Notes: generated by a model from the letters alone, not told the origin. Positions 1 to 9,146 are shown, counted from the first letter of the stretch. The stretch: 64,000 bases of DNA from Pirellulaceae bacterium (GCA_018402565.1 JAGYIQ010000002.1:992001-1056000); one strand, 5' to 3'. Translations and numbers: made by a program.

Positions 1-2912
1 CCGGCGCCCCCTACGCCCAACACTGGGGCTTTATCCCTCCCGTGCAACGTCCCCTGCCCGACCTGCACTGGCCGCATGTCACCACAGAACACACAACAGA
101 CCACACGACAGACCACACAACAGACCACACCGCAAAAGCCCAAGCGAACGCTGCGACAGGCGGCACGACAGGCGACACGACAGGCGACACGACAGGCGAC
201 ACGGCCGGAGCGTCCCGCGCGGTCGGCGAAACCTCAGCCATCGATCGCTGGGTCTTGCAGGGCCTGCAGCGTCAAGGCGAGAGCCCCGCACCCCCGGCCC
301 CTCCCGCACAACTGGCGCGTCGACTCTACCTGGACCTGATCGGCCTGCCACCCTCGCCCGCCGAACTGCAACGCTATCGGGAAGTCGGCCACGAGCAGAC
401 CGTGGAGGAACTGCTGCAGCGGCCCCAATACGGCGAACGCTGGGCCCGACTCTGGCTGGACGCGGCCCGCTACTCCGACACCAACGGCTACGAGAAAGAT
501 CTCCGCCGCGACCAGTGGATCTGGCGCGACTGGGTCGTAGACGCCTACAATCGCGACCTGCCCTACGATCAATTCATCATCGAACAAATCGCAGGCGACC
601 TATTGCCCAACGCCACGCCGCAGCAAGTCATCGCCACGGGCTTCCTCCGCAACAGCATGCTCAATGAAGAAGGCGCGATTATCCCCGAAGAATTTCGCCT
701 GGCCGAAATGTTCGATCGGCTGGACTGTGTCGGCAAAGCCGTGTTAGGCCTAACAACTCAGTGCGCTCAATGCCACACGCACAAGTTCGATCCGTTGACC
801 CACACGGAATACTTTGGCCTCTTCGCGTTTCTCAACAACAGCTACGAGGCCCAGTCCTGGGTCTACTCGCCCGCCGACGAACAACGGCGACAAGAGCTGC
901 TGGCCGCCATCGCCGCGGCCGAAGACGCCGCCCTGCCCTGCCCGCCGGCCGGTGAGCCAGCAGTCGGTCAGCCTGATGCATGGCTGCCTCAACTCTGGGA
1001 CTGGGCGGCCCAACTGCAGGCCAACTCACCCACTTGGGAGGTCGTCCGCATGGACGATCTGGGCAGCGTCAGCGGACTCAACCATCCCGTCCAACAGGAG
1101 GATGGCTCGATCCTGATGCTGGGACACACCAGCGGCGATGTCTACTTTTTGGCCACACCCGAGCTGGCCGGAGTCACCGGACTGCAGCTGGAAATCCTCA
1201 CACACGGCGATCTGCCGTTCCGTGGACCCGGCCGCAGTTCCGTCGGCACCTGGGATGTCGCGGAACTCGAGGTCTGGACACGAGCCGACGGCCAAGCGGA
1301 GTGGCAGAAAGAGACCTTGGTCAATCCCTCCGCCGACGCCGCGGATCTCGACACCTCCGCCCCCGACGCCAAACAGAAGGGCGGCCCCGTCGCCTTCCTG
1401 ATCGATGGTCAAGACTCGACCACTTGGCGAATCGATCGGGGCCGCGGCCGACGCAACCAGGACTCCGTGGCCGTGGTCCAATTCGCCGCCCCGCTGGTCC
1501 ATCCCCCCGGCACCCAGGTCAAGTTCGTCTTGCGGATGGGCGCCATGGTCGGCTGCTGCCGCCTCAGCTTGACCACCACTCCCGCCCCCCAGACACCGGC
1601 CGTGGATTACTCCGCGCAAAGAATTGTTAGGACGATGGACTTCTCCGGCCAGGATCCGACAGCCGCTTGGGAGCGACTGAGCCCAGAGCAACAGCGGACA
1701 CTCCGCCGCGTCTGGCGACAAACCAGCGGACAATTCCCAGCGGTGGACCAAGCCATCACCGCCTTGTGGGAACAGTACCCCGAGCCCCATACCTCGGTGT
1801 TGCACTTGCAGGAACGTCCGCCGCAACAGGCCCGCGTCACCTACCTGCTGGATCGTGGCCATTGGAACTCGCCGACGACCCCCGTTCCGCCGCACACCCC
1901 CCAGTTCCTGCATCCGCTGGCCCCCTCCCGCGGAGAGGACGGCGTTCTCGGCCCAGACGAACCGCCCCGTCTGCAGTTCGCGCGGTGGCTGGTCAGTCGC
2001 CAGTCGCCGCTGGCCGCGCGAGTCGCCGTCAATCGACTCTGGCAGGCCCTGTTCGGCCAGGGCTTGGTGCTGACCCCCGAGGACTTCGGCACACGCGCCC
2101 CCGTCCCCGAGCATCTGGAGTTACTGGACCACTTGGCGGTGGAGTTGATGGACAGCGGCTGGAGCCAGAAGGCCGTGCTGCGGAGCATCCTCAATAGCCA
2201 AACCTATCGCCAAGATTCACGCACGACCGCGACCGCCTACGAACGTGACCCCGACAATCGCCATTTGGCTCGCGGGCCGCGTTTCCGCGCAGATGCCGAA
2301 GTGATCCGCGACATCGCCTTGACCGCCTCCGGCCTGTTGTCCTTGGAGATGGGCGGCCCCAGTGTCATCCCGCCGGTGCCACAGAATGTGCTGGATTATA
2401 ACTACGTCTACCCCAGCTACTGGACGGCGGCCACCGGCAGCCAACGTTACCGACGCACGGTTTACGGCTTCCGCAAACGCTCGATGCCCGATCCCACCAC
2501 CGCCAACTTCGACGCCCCCACGGCCGACACGGCCTGCGTGCGACGCGTCCGCTCCAATACCCCGCTGGCCGCTCTGACGGGACTGAATGAAGTCGTGTTC
2601 ACCGAAGCCGCTCGCGCGCTGGGCCTGCGGATCCTGCGGGAAGGCGGCGCCGAGGATGCGGACCGCGCCCGCTACGGCTTCTTGCTCTGCACGGCCCGCG
2701 AACCCTCCGCCGCGGAACTCCAGGTACTCCTAGAAACCGTCCAACAACAGCGACAGCGACTGGCCGACGGCTGGCTGGATCCTAAACGCATCAGCACCGG
2801 GGAAGAACAATGGCCCACGCTGCCCGACGGTACCACCCCGCAAGATGCAGCCGCCTGGACGCTCCTCGCCCGCGTCCTGCTCAACTTGGACGAGACGGTC
2901 AACAAGAACTAG
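1..2912 (+). CDS. DUF1549/DUF1553 (PSD1-type) protein, 5' truncated by window edge
   Basis: The reading frame is open from base 3 with no stop, and its first codons read YAQHWGFIPPVQRP, which in this family follows an N-terminal cytochrome c-like domain, so the gene begins before the window. The visible part has a low-complexity Thr/Asp/His/Gly linker. A DUF1549 region follows (RRLYLDLIGLPPSP, then RWARLWLDAARYSD) and ends in the haem-like motif CAQCHTHKFDP. After a middle section of about 350 residues comes DUF1553 (QFARWLVSRQSPLAARVAVN, LFGQGLVLTPEDFG). Proteins of this type are abundant in planctomycetes, exported, often paired with DUF1501 proteins, and of uncertain biochemical role. The TAG stop lies inside the terminal CTAG of a palindromic element. 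Confidence 0.9.
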   Translation, partial: GAPYAQHWGFIPPVQRPLPDLHWPHVTTEHTTDHTTDHTTDHTAKAQANAATGGTTGDTTGDTTGDTAGASRAVGETSAIDRWVLQGLQRQGESPAPPAPPAQLARRLYLDLIGLPPSPAELQRYREVGHEQTVEELLQRPQYGERWARLWLDAARYSDTNGYEKDLRRDQWIWRDWVVDAYNRDLPYDQFIIEQIAGDLLPNATPQQVIATGFLRNSMLNEEGAIIPEEFRLAEMFDRLDCVGKAVLGLTTQCAQCHTHKFDPLTHTEYFGLFAFLNNSYEAQSWVYSPADEQRRQELLAAIAAAEDAALPCPPAGEPAVGQPDAWLPQLWDWAAQLQANSPTWEVVRMDDLGSVSGLNHPVQQEDGSILMLGHTSGDVYFLATPELAGVTGLQLEILTHGDLPFRGPGRSSVGTWDVAELEVWTRADGQAEWQKETLVNPSADAADLDTSAPDAKQKGGPVAFLIDGQDSTTWRIDRGRGRRNQDSVAVVQFAAPLVHPPGTQVKFVLRMGAMVGCCRLSLTTTPAPQTPAVDYSAQRIVRTMDFSGQDPTAAWERLSPEQQRTLRRVWRQTSGQFPAVDQAITALWEQYPEPHTSVLHLQERPPQQARVTYLLDRGHWNSPTTPVPPHTPQFLHPLAPSRGEDGVLGPDEPPRLQFARWLVSRQSPLAARVAVNRLWQALFGQGLVLTPEDFGTRAPVPEHLELLDHLAVELMDSGWSQKAVLRSILNSQTYRQDSRTTATAYERDPDNRHLARGPRFRADAEVIRDIALTASGLLSLEMGGPSVIPPVPQNVLDYNYVYPSYWTAATGSQRYRRTVYGFRKRSMPDPTTANFDAPTADTACVRRVRSNTPLAALTGLNEVVFTEAARALGLRILREGGAEDADRARYGFLLCTAREPSAAELQVLLETVQQQRQRLADGWLDPKRISTGEEQWPTLPDGTTPQDAAAWTLLARVLLNLDETVNKN
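88..203 (+). repeat. Two in-frame 12-bp coding minisatellites
   Basis: About three units of acagaccacacg (encoding TDHT repeats) are followed after about 30 bp by three units of acgacaggcgac (encoding TGDT repeats). Because the unit is 12 bp, copy-number change keeps the frame. They fall in a hydrophilic linker upstream of the DUF1549 domain. Confidence 0.85.
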
Positions 2913-3053
2913 TGCTTTGTCACAGCCAGAACTTGGGGTGTGGCAAAGGGGTCAGGCGTCAATTGTGCGCAGCACCCGCAGGGCCGTTCCGGCAATTGAC
3001 GCCTGACCCCTTTGCCACACCGATCCCAAAATTAGACTGTGACAAAGCACTAG
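2909..3053. mobile_element. Palindromic MITE/REP-like element, family 1, copy A (complete)
   Basis: This 145-bp element is bounded by CTAG on both sides. Its terminal inverted repeats read CTAGTGCTTTGTCACAG and CTGTGACAAAGCACTAG. A long inner inverted repeat (GGTGTGGCAAAGGGGTCAGG against its complement) brackets a short GC-rich centre. The whole element could fold into one long hairpin and has no coding capacity. Other copies lie at 25598, 35960 (half), 38464, 40754 (deleted) and 40796, with decayed pieces near 13870 and 48789. Confidence 0.85.
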
Positions 3054-3088
3054 GCTTTGTCAACGCTTAGACGTGGGGGTGGAACCCC

Positions 3089-4174
3089 TTACCAACGCAC
3101 GACCGCTGTGCCCCAAGTCAAACCAGCACCAAAGCCACACAGCAGCACGTTCTGGCCTCGCTGCAGCACGCCCGCCGCCTCGGCCTCGATCAAGGCCAAC
3201 GGGATGCTGGCGGCACACGTGTTGCCGTATTGCTCCAAATTGGTCCAGACCCGCTGGTCGGTGATCGCCAACCCTTGCATCGCGGCTTCAATGATCCGCG
3301 AGTTCGCTTGATGCAAGATAAACAGATCGATGTCGTCCGTGGTCAGCTGACATTGACGCAGAACACGCTGCACGACCTGTGGGATCCACTGCACGGCCCA
3401 CTTGAAGACCGTGCGGCCGTCCATCTGCAAGTACTGCCCACCCGCCGCCAAAACCTCCGGCGTAATCGGCTGGCGACTTCCCCCCGCGGGGAACAACAGC
3501 GATTGCCCCAAACTGCCATCGGCACCCAATTGAAACCCCAGGATGCCCGCATCCGCAGCCGTCGCGATCGGCAGACGAACGCCATCGGTCGAAATCACTC
3601 CCCGCCCGCTGGGCTGCAACAGCAACGCCGCCGCTCCGTCGCCAAACAATGGGTAAGTCTTGACGTCCGCCGGATCAATGAATCGCGACAACAGGTCGGC
3701 GCCAATCACCAACACGTTTTGATAACTGCCCGACGCCACAAATTGGGCCGCCGACAAATAAGCGTACATAAACCCGCTGCAGGCCGCGTTGACGTCAAAA
3801 GCTGCCGCCTGCGGACAACCCAACCGATCCTGCACCAAACAGGCCACCGACGGAGCAATATGGTCGGGCGTACAAGTCGCCACCACGATCAGATCGACCG
3901 CCTCGGCCTCCACACCGGCCGCTTGCAAACAACGACGACCCGCTTCCACCGCCAAGTCACTGGTCGATTGGTCCGGCAAGGCAATCCGCCGCTGACGAAT
4001 CCCCGTCCGCTGGACGATCCAGTCGCTGTCGCAACCCAAGGCCGCCAAATCCTCGTTGGTCACCACGTTGTCAGGGAGAAAAAATGCCCCGCCGCGGACC
4101 TGCACCGCCAACCGGGGGACTCGAGCGACCGAACGGCGAACTTCCGCGTTCCGTCTCGGAGCGTGTGCTGACAT
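3089..4174 (-). CDS. fabH: 3-oxoacyl-ACP synthase III (KAS III)
   Basis: It condenses acetyl-CoA with malonyl-ACP to start fatty acid synthesis in the cytoplasm. The 361-residue product has the complete KAS III triad: Cys132 in NAACSGF, His288 in LHQANSRI and Asn318 in YGNTCAAS. The C-terminus GFGAGLTWGTAVVRW is typical. I chose the ATG of MSAHAPRRN because the upstream frame extension runs through short direct repeats and looks non-coding; no strong Shine-Dalgarno is visible. The product is slightly longer than common FabH (about 320-335) because of an N-terminal Arg-rich tail. It stands alone, with no other fab genes in the window. Confidence 0.93.
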   Translation of the reverse strand: MSAHAPRRNAEVRRSVARVPRLAVQVRGGAFFLPDNVVTNEDLAALGCDSDWIVQRTGIRQRRIALPDQSTSDLAVEAGRRCLQAAGVEAEAVDLIVVATCTPDHIAPSVACLVQDRLGCPQAAAFDVNAACSGFMYAYLSAAQFVASGSYQNVLVIGADLLSRFIDPADVKTYPLFGDGAAALLLQPSGRGVISTDGVRLPIATAADAGILGFQLGADGSLGQSLLFPAGGSRQPITPEVLAAGGQYLQMDGRTVFKWAVQWIPQVVQRVLRQCQLTTDDIDLFILHQANSRIIEAAMQGLAITDQRVWTNLEQYGNTCAASIPLALIEAEAAGVLQRGQNVLLCGFGAGLTWGTAVVRW

Positions 4175-4299
4175 GAAACCGACTCGTGAGAAAGGTGATC
4201 TTCCGTAATCGCTCCCCAGTCCCCGCGGGCCGCCACTGCCTGTGACCCACACCCCCAGTAAGTCGCACCTCACCAACCCAGGAACTCCACCAGGGCTCT

Positions 4300-4380
4300 G
4301 TTCCCAGTGAGCCGAGGCTCCGTTCCCAGTGAGCCGAGGCTCCGTTCCAACTGAGCTAGGGGTTCCAACTGAGCCAGGTT
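4300..4380. repeat. 22-bp direct repeat, about 3.5 copies
   Basis: Two exact units of gttcccagtgagccgaggct plus cc are followed by degenerate ones starting gttccaactgagc. They lie upstream of fabH in non-coding DNA. Confidence 0.75.
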
Positions 4381-4758
4381 TTTTGTTCCCAATGGACTGT
4401 TGGCGCAACAACCGTTCGACTAGGGCATCTCGCAGATCCTTCTGCGGCTGGCATTATGCAAACACAGCCGATTTCGGTCACCCCGAATTCCACCAGTTTC
4501 ACCGCTCACGCTAGCACCTGATGGCACCGCCAGACCCGCTCCACCGACCGACACTCACCTCCAACCCTTCGGGTCCCGACCCTCTAAATCCCCCCAAAAG
4601 GAGTAACGCACAAATGGACTTTCATCAATTTTTCTCGGGGGGTTTTTCCAATCCCCAGCCGCGGCCAATAAAGCCATAAACCACTGCAAAACAGCCACTT
4701 AGAACAGAAAAGCCAGCGACTCGAATCCAGCCGAACACAAGAACATTCACTATTTTGA

Positions 4759-4787
4759 TTGACACATTTACCAAAAGAGGGTATCCT
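4759..4787 (+). promoter_or_regulatory. Sigma-70-type promoter for NRDE gene
   Basis: A perfect -35 TTGACA is followed by a 17-bp spacer and -10 TATCCT (4 of 6). The predicted start of transcription is near 4794, giving a leader of about 75 nt before the ATG. Confidence 0.65.
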
Positions 4788-4868
4788 GCGATCCGGCTTC
4801 GGCTACATTAATCACCGTGTTGGCTTTCCGTGGGCAGTTACCTTCACCCTTAGGAAGAACGGAAAAGT

Positions 4869-5645
4869 ATGAGCCTTTTGGCACTCGTTTATCAGTTGGT
4901 TCCCGATTCGCCGATCTTGGTCGCCGCAAACCGGGAAGAGTCTCTTGATCGTTCCTGTCCAGCCCCGACCATCCAGTCGGGTAAACCGCGTATCTTAGCT
5001 AGTTTTGATCCCAAAACCAAAGGCACCTATTTGGGTGTCAACCAACGCGGCATGATGGCGGCAGCCATTCCCCGACGCAAGTTTGGCTCGGCCATTGGCA
5101 CCAAATCGCGGTCGTTACTCTGCCGCGAGATGCTCAAGTGCCCCTCGGCCCGTAGCGCCGTGGACATGGCCGTCAGCCAGTTGCACACCGATCAATACGA
5201 CGGCGTCAACTTGGTGGTGGCCGACGCCGACAGCGGCTGGGTGATCCACTCCAGCACGCAGACGGAAGTGGTCGAGCTCAATCCGGGCTTGAACATCATC
5301 GGCCATTACAACTTGGACGACTCGCGGGACGGTCGTGTCGGTCTGGCTCGGCGGATGCTGACCCTGCAGACGTTGGATTCGCCGGTCAAGTTCTTGGCCT
5401 TGGCCAGCAAGGTGTTTGCTCGCGGAGCCACCGAGCCGGGTCGCCCCAGCATGGTGATTCGCGACCCAGGCTACGGCACGGTCAGCTCGACACTGATTGC
5501 CTTGGGCAAGAAACCGCGGGACGCGATTTATCAATACGCGGCCGGTTCTCCCGATGTGATCAAGTACGAGGACTACTCGCCGTTCCTCCGCGACATCCTC
5601 AGCCGCGGGCTGCGTGAAAGCCGCATCCGCGCGACCAACAGCTAA
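4869..5645 (+). CDS. NRDE (TANGO2-like) family protein
   Basis: The 258-residue product begins MSLLALVYQL and has the family signature ANREES (residues 20-25), the variant of the Asn-Arg-Asp-Glu motif that names the family. Further family-like segments are GTYLGVNQRGMMAA and the C-terminal YGTVSSTLIAL. NRDE proteins occur in bacteria and eukaryotes; TANGO2 is linked to haem or lipid handling, but the bacterial role is unsettled. The start is supported by a purine-rich AGGAAG upstream of the ATG and by a consensus promoter. A rho-independent terminator follows, so it is probably monocistronic. Confidence 0.8.
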   Translation: MSLLALVYQLVPDSPILVAANREESLDRSCPAPTIQSGKPRILASFDPKTKGTYLGVNQRGMMAAAIPRRKFGSAIGTKSRSLLCREMLKCPSARSAVDMAVSQLHTDQYDGVNLVVADADSGWVIHSSTQTEVVELNPGLNIIGHYNLDDSRDGRVGLARRMLTLQTLDSPVKFLALASKVFARGATEPGRPSMVIRDPGYGTVSSTLIALGKKPRDAIYQYAAGSPDVIKYEDYSPFLRDILSRGLRESRIRATNS

Positions 5646-5725
5646 GGCTCAACACCCCGTTTGGGCCAACGCTTCGCCTACCCGTTCCATCGCGATGGGG
5701 CGGGCGGATGAACCGACAGCGAACA

Positions 5726-5756
5726 CCGACCCGAACTCTCGGGTCGGTTTTTTATT
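5726..5756 (+). terminator. Rho-independent terminator after NRDE gene
   Basis: A perfect 9-bp stem (CCGACCCGA / TCGGGTCGG) with a 4-nt loop is followed by TTTTTTATT. It also lies only about 55 bp before the glnA start, so it could act on glnA readthrough. Confidence 0.85.
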
Positions 5757-5810
5757 ACGGATTATCGTTTTCTTCGGCTTATCGCGTCCCCGTACGAAAT
5801 CGAGCTTCCC

Positions 5811-7223
5811 ATGACTCCCAAAGAAATTCTGGCGTTCTGTCGCGAGAAAGAAGTCCGCGCTATCGACCTGCGGTTCATGGACTTCCCCGGCTGGTGGCAG
5901 CACACCACCATTCCCGCTACCTCGCTGACCGAGGCCACCTTCGTCGACGGCATTGGCTTCGACGGCTCCAGCATCCGCGGCTGGCGGAACATCTTCGACA
6001 GCGACATGCTGCTGATCCCGCAACCCGAGACCCGCTTCCTGGACCCGTTCGCCAAGGTCCCGACACTGGCCATGATCTGCGATATCCGCGATCCACTGAC
6101 CGGCCAGGACTACTCCCGCGACCCACGGAACGTGGCCAAGAAAGCGGCCAACTATCTGGCTGGCACCCAGATCGGCGACAGCATTCGCTTCGGGCCCGAA
6201 GCCGAGTTCTTTATCTTCGACGACGTGCGCTTTGACCAAACGCATCACAGCGGCTACTACTTCTTGGACAGCAACGAAGCCCAGTGGAACCGGGGCCGGG
6301 ATGAACAGCCCAACCAAGGCTACAAGATCCGCTACCGCGAGGGCTACTTTCCACTGCCACCGACCGACAAGTTGATGGACATCCGCAACGAGATGATGCT
6401 GCGGATGATCGACTGTGGCCTGGACGTCGAGTGCCAACACCACGAGGTGGCCACGGCCGGTCAAGCCGAGATCGACCTGCGGTACGACCACCTGCTGAAG
6501 ATGGCCGACCAGATGATGATCTACAAGTACATCGTGCGGAACGTGGCCTACCGCCACGGCAAGTCGGCCACCTTCATGCCCAAGCCGATCTACGGCGACA
6601 GCGGCTCGGGCTTCCACACCCATGTCTCCATCTGGCAAGGCGACCAGAACCTGTTTGCCGGCGATCGCTACGCGGGCCTCTCGCCCCTGGCCCTGCATGC
6701 CATCGGCGGAATCCTGGAGCACGGCCGCGCCATCATGGCCTTCTCCAACCCCACCACCAATAGCTATAAACGCTTGACCGGTGGCTACGAGGCCCCCGCC
6801 TTCCTCGACTACTCCCGCGCCAATCGCTCGGCCGCCATCCGCATCCCCATGTACTCGCAGAAACCCGAGTCCAAGCGCATCGAGTTCCGCTGCCCCGACC
6901 CCAGCTGCAATCCGTACCTGACCTTCGCCGCCATCACCATGGCCATGATCGACGGCATCCAACGGAAACTGGACCCCGGCCCCTCGATGGAAAAAGACAG
7001 CTACGACCTCAGCCCCGCCGAACAGCAACAAATGCGGCCCATCCCCAAGTCGCTCGACGAGGCCCTCGAAGCACTGGCCGCCGATCACCAGTTCCTCCTC
7101 GCCGACGACGTATTCACAGCAGATGTGATCGAAACCTGGATCGATTACAAACGCCGCCGCGAAATCGATACCATCAAACTCCGCCCCCACCCCTACGAGT
7201 TCTGTTTGTATTACGATCTGTAA
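5811..7223 (+). CDS. glnA: Glutamine synthetase, type I
   Basis: It makes glutamine from glutamate, ammonia and ATP as a cytoplasmic dodecamer. The 470-residue length is that of GSI-beta. Visible landmarks are GFDGSSIRGW (N-terminal beta-grasp), FGPEAEFFIFD (metal ligands), GSGFHTHVSIW (ATP/His region), NPTTNSYKRL and RIEFRCPDPS. Tyr398 in KDSYDLSP aligns with the adenylylated Tyr397 of E. coli GlnA, so control by adenylylation is plausible, though no glnE or glnB is in the window. The ATG gives the standard MTPKEILAFC start. Confidence 0.97.
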   Translation: MTPKEILAFCREKEVRAIDLRFMDFPGWWQHTTIPATSLTEATFVDGIGFDGSSIRGWRNIFDSDMLLIPQPETRFLDPFAKVPTLAMICDIRDPLTGQDYSRDPRNVAKKAANYLAGTQIGDSIRFGPEAEFFIFDDVRFDQTHHSGYYFLDSNEAQWNRGRDEQPNQGYKIRYREGYFPLPPTDKLMDIRNEMMLRMIDCGLDVECQHHEVATAGQAEIDLRYDHLLKMADQMMIYKYIVRNVAYRHGKSATFMPKPIYGDSGSGFHTHVSIWQGDQNLFAGDRYAGLSPLALHAIGGILEHGRAIMAFSNPTTNSYKRLTGGYEAPAFLDYSRANRSAAIRIPMYSQKPESKRIEFRCPDPSCNPYLTFAAITMAMIDGIQRKLDPGPSMEKDSYDLSPAEQQQMRPIPKSLDEALEALAADHQFLLADDVFTADVIETWIDYKRRREIDTIKLRPHPYEFCLYYDL

Positions 7224-7284
7224 ACAGTCTCCTGGGCGTTTGCCCTGGCCCTGCCCCAGTCCCCACACGAAGATGGAGGCTCCG

Positions 7285-8787
7285 ATGAGCTCGCCTGCTG
7301 CCACCGCCAACACCGCCCCAGCCACCGATCACCCTGCTGTCCGAGCCCTGGAGCCCGCCGCGCTGTGGGGCTACTTCTGCGACCTCAACCGCGTCCCCCG
7401 CGCCTCCAAACGCGAGGCCCAAGTCACCGAGTTCGCCGCCAACGTCGGCCGACAACTGGGTCTCGAGACCCTCGTCGACTCGGTGGGCAACGTCATCATT
7501 CGCAAGCCGGCCACCCCCGACCGCCAAGGCCGCCCCGGCGTGATCCTGCAGGCCCACCTGGACATGGTCCACCAGAAAAACCAGGACACGGACTTTGACT
7601 TTGCCACCACGGGCATCCGCATGGAGGTCCGCCCCGATTGGGTCTGGGCCCAGGGCACCACCTTGGGGGCGGACAACGGCATTGGCGTGGCGGCCATCTT
7701 CGCCGTTCTGGCCGCCACCGATCTCTCGCACCCCGATCTGGAGGCCCTGCTGACGATCGACGAAGAGACCGGCATGACCGGGGCCAAAGCCCTGCAGCCC
7801 GGCCTGCTCCGCGGACAAGTCCTGCTCAACCTGGACACCGAAGAAGACGACGAACTGACGATCGGCTGCGCGGGCGGCGTCGACGTCACCGCCACCGGTT
7901 CTTACACCCCCGAACCGCTCACAGGCGACTACCAACTCCAACGTTGGCAGGTCCGAGGGCTCAAGGGCGGCCACTCCGGCATGGACATCCACCTGGGCCG
8001 CGGCAATGCCAACCAACTGCTGACCCGAGCCCTGGTCGCCGCCCAAGCCGCCTGCGGGCTCCGCATCCTCCAGATCGACGGCGGCAGCCTGCGGAACGCC
8101 ATCCCCCGCGAGGCCTCGGCCGTTGTCGCAATCCCGACCCCACAAATAGCCGGCTGCCAAGCCTGGTTCAGCGACTTGGCCGCGACGCTGACCACCGAGT
8201 ACCAAGACACCGACCCCGAACTGCAGCTGACCGCCCAGCCCCTCGACACGCCAACTGCCGCGACGCTGGTCCTGCCCCTCGCCACCCAAGGCCCACTCCT
8301 GGCGGCCCTCTCCGCCTGCCCGAACGGCGTGGCTCGCATGAGCCCCCGCATGCCAGGCCTGGTCGAGACCTCCAATAACCTGGCTCGAGTCATCGTCCAA
8401 GACGGACAATGGCAGATCGGCTGCTTGACCCGCAGCAGCATCAACTCTGCCCGCGATCACCTGGCTCAAGCCATTCGCGGACTCTGGGAAACCGTCGGCG
8501 GCACCGTCACCACCTCCGGCGACTACCCCGGCTGGCAGCCCCAACCCGACGCCTCGATCGTGCAACTGACCGCCCAGATCTACGAGGAACTCTTCGGGCA
8601 CCCCCCCAAAGTCGCCGCCTGCCACGGCGGTCTGGAGTGCGGCATCCTCGGCTCGAAGTACCCCCACGTGCCCATGGTCTCATTCGGCCCCAACATCCGT
8701 GGTGCCCACTCGCCCGAAGAACGTGTCCAGATCAGCAGCGTGCAGAAGTCCTGGCGACTCCTGCTCGAGGTCCTCCGTCGCATCTGA
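7285..8787 (+). CDS. pepD: Aminoacyl-histidine dipeptidase (Xaa-His dipeptidase, M20 family)
   Basis: This is a cytosolic metallodipeptidase that hydrolyses Xaa-His and other dipeptides. The 500-residue product carries M20 metal-site motifs: QAHLDMVHQ (His91, catalytic Asp93), LGADNGIG (bridging Asp130), DEETGMTGA (Glu160/161) and, later, CHGGLECG. The lid/dimerisation segment GLKGGHSGMDIHLGRGNANQ is typical of PepD. I chose the ATG at 7285 because GGAGG sits five bases upstream; a TTG and another ATG lie further 5' in frame. It begins about 60 bp after glnA and may be co-transcribed. Confidence 0.93.
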   Translation: MSSPAATANTAPATDHPAVRALEPAALWGYFCDLNRVPRASKREAQVTEFAANVGRQLGLETLVDSVGNVIIRKPATPDRQGRPGVILQAHLDMVHQKNQDTDFDFATTGIRMEVRPDWVWAQGTTLGADNGIGVAAIFAVLAATDLSHPDLEALLTIDEETGMTGAKALQPGLLRGQVLLNLDTEEDDELTIGCAGGVDVTATGSYTPEPLTGDYQLQRWQVRGLKGGHSGMDIHLGRGNANQLLTRALVAAQAACGLRILQIDGGSLRNAIPREASAVVAIPTPQIAGCQAWFSDLAATLTTEYQDTDPELQLTAQPLDTPTAATLVLPLATQGPLLAALSACPNGVARMSPRMPGLVETSNNLARVIVQDGQWQIGCLTRSSINSARDHLAQAIRGLWETVGGTVTTSGDYPGWQPQPDASIVQLTAQIYEELFGHPPKVAACHGGLECGILGSKYPHVPMVSFGPNIRGAHSPEERVQISSVQKSWRLLLEVLRRI

Positions 8788-8930
8788 CCTGGACCGACTC
8801 GCCGCGATTGACTAAGGTCCCGAGCGTTAACTCGGTCGCCCGCGCAATGAATAACCCGCTGGCAGACCGGACAAGGCGCCGTTCCCCACGGCGCCCCATT
8901 GCACGTTTCACCTCGGCCCATCGTGACCCT

Positions 8931-9146
8931 ATGATCGTCGACCCAATCGTCTGGGACTGGCTACTCGGCGCCGCCGCCGGCTACGCTGCTGTCGCCTCGT
9001 TGGTCTACATGATGCGTGAATACCGCCGCAAGATGATCGTGCATTGCAAGACGGTCATGATCAAACGCCAGATCAACGAAAAGAAGCGGCAAGAAGCCCT
9101 CGCCGAACGCCCCGACCTCGTCACCGTTCGCACCGAACCCAGGTAG
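8931..9146 (+). CDS. Small hypothetical membrane-anchored protein
   Basis: A 71-residue product with one hydrophobic segment (WLLGAAAGYAAVASLVYMM, residues 9-27) followed by a strongly basic, helical tail (RRKMIVHCKTVMIKRQ). The frame extends upstream, but that part is Arg/Pro-rich shadow of pepD, so I start at MIVDPIVWDW; no clear ribosome site is visible. I recognise no family. The topology suggests a small inner-membrane protein with a cytoplasmic C-terminus. Confidence 0.55.
   Translation: MIVDPIVWDWLLGAAAGYAAVASLVYMMREYRRKMIVHCKTVMIKRQINEKKRQEALAERPDLVTVRTEPR

Larger units (their letters stand above)
4175..4868. other. Intergenic region between divergent fabH and NRDE gene
   Basis: No gene is seen in this stretch of about 690 bp. 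Its fabH-proximal part holds short direct repeats, and its right part is AT-richer and contains a good sigma-70 promoter for the rightward gene. Presumably it also carries the fabH promoter on the minus strand, which I could not place. Confidence 0.6.

Noticed and set aside
5649..7325. 558-codon open frame on the minus strand
   Set aside because: It is fully antisense to glnA, whose protein is unmistakable; long antisense frames are expected at this GC content.
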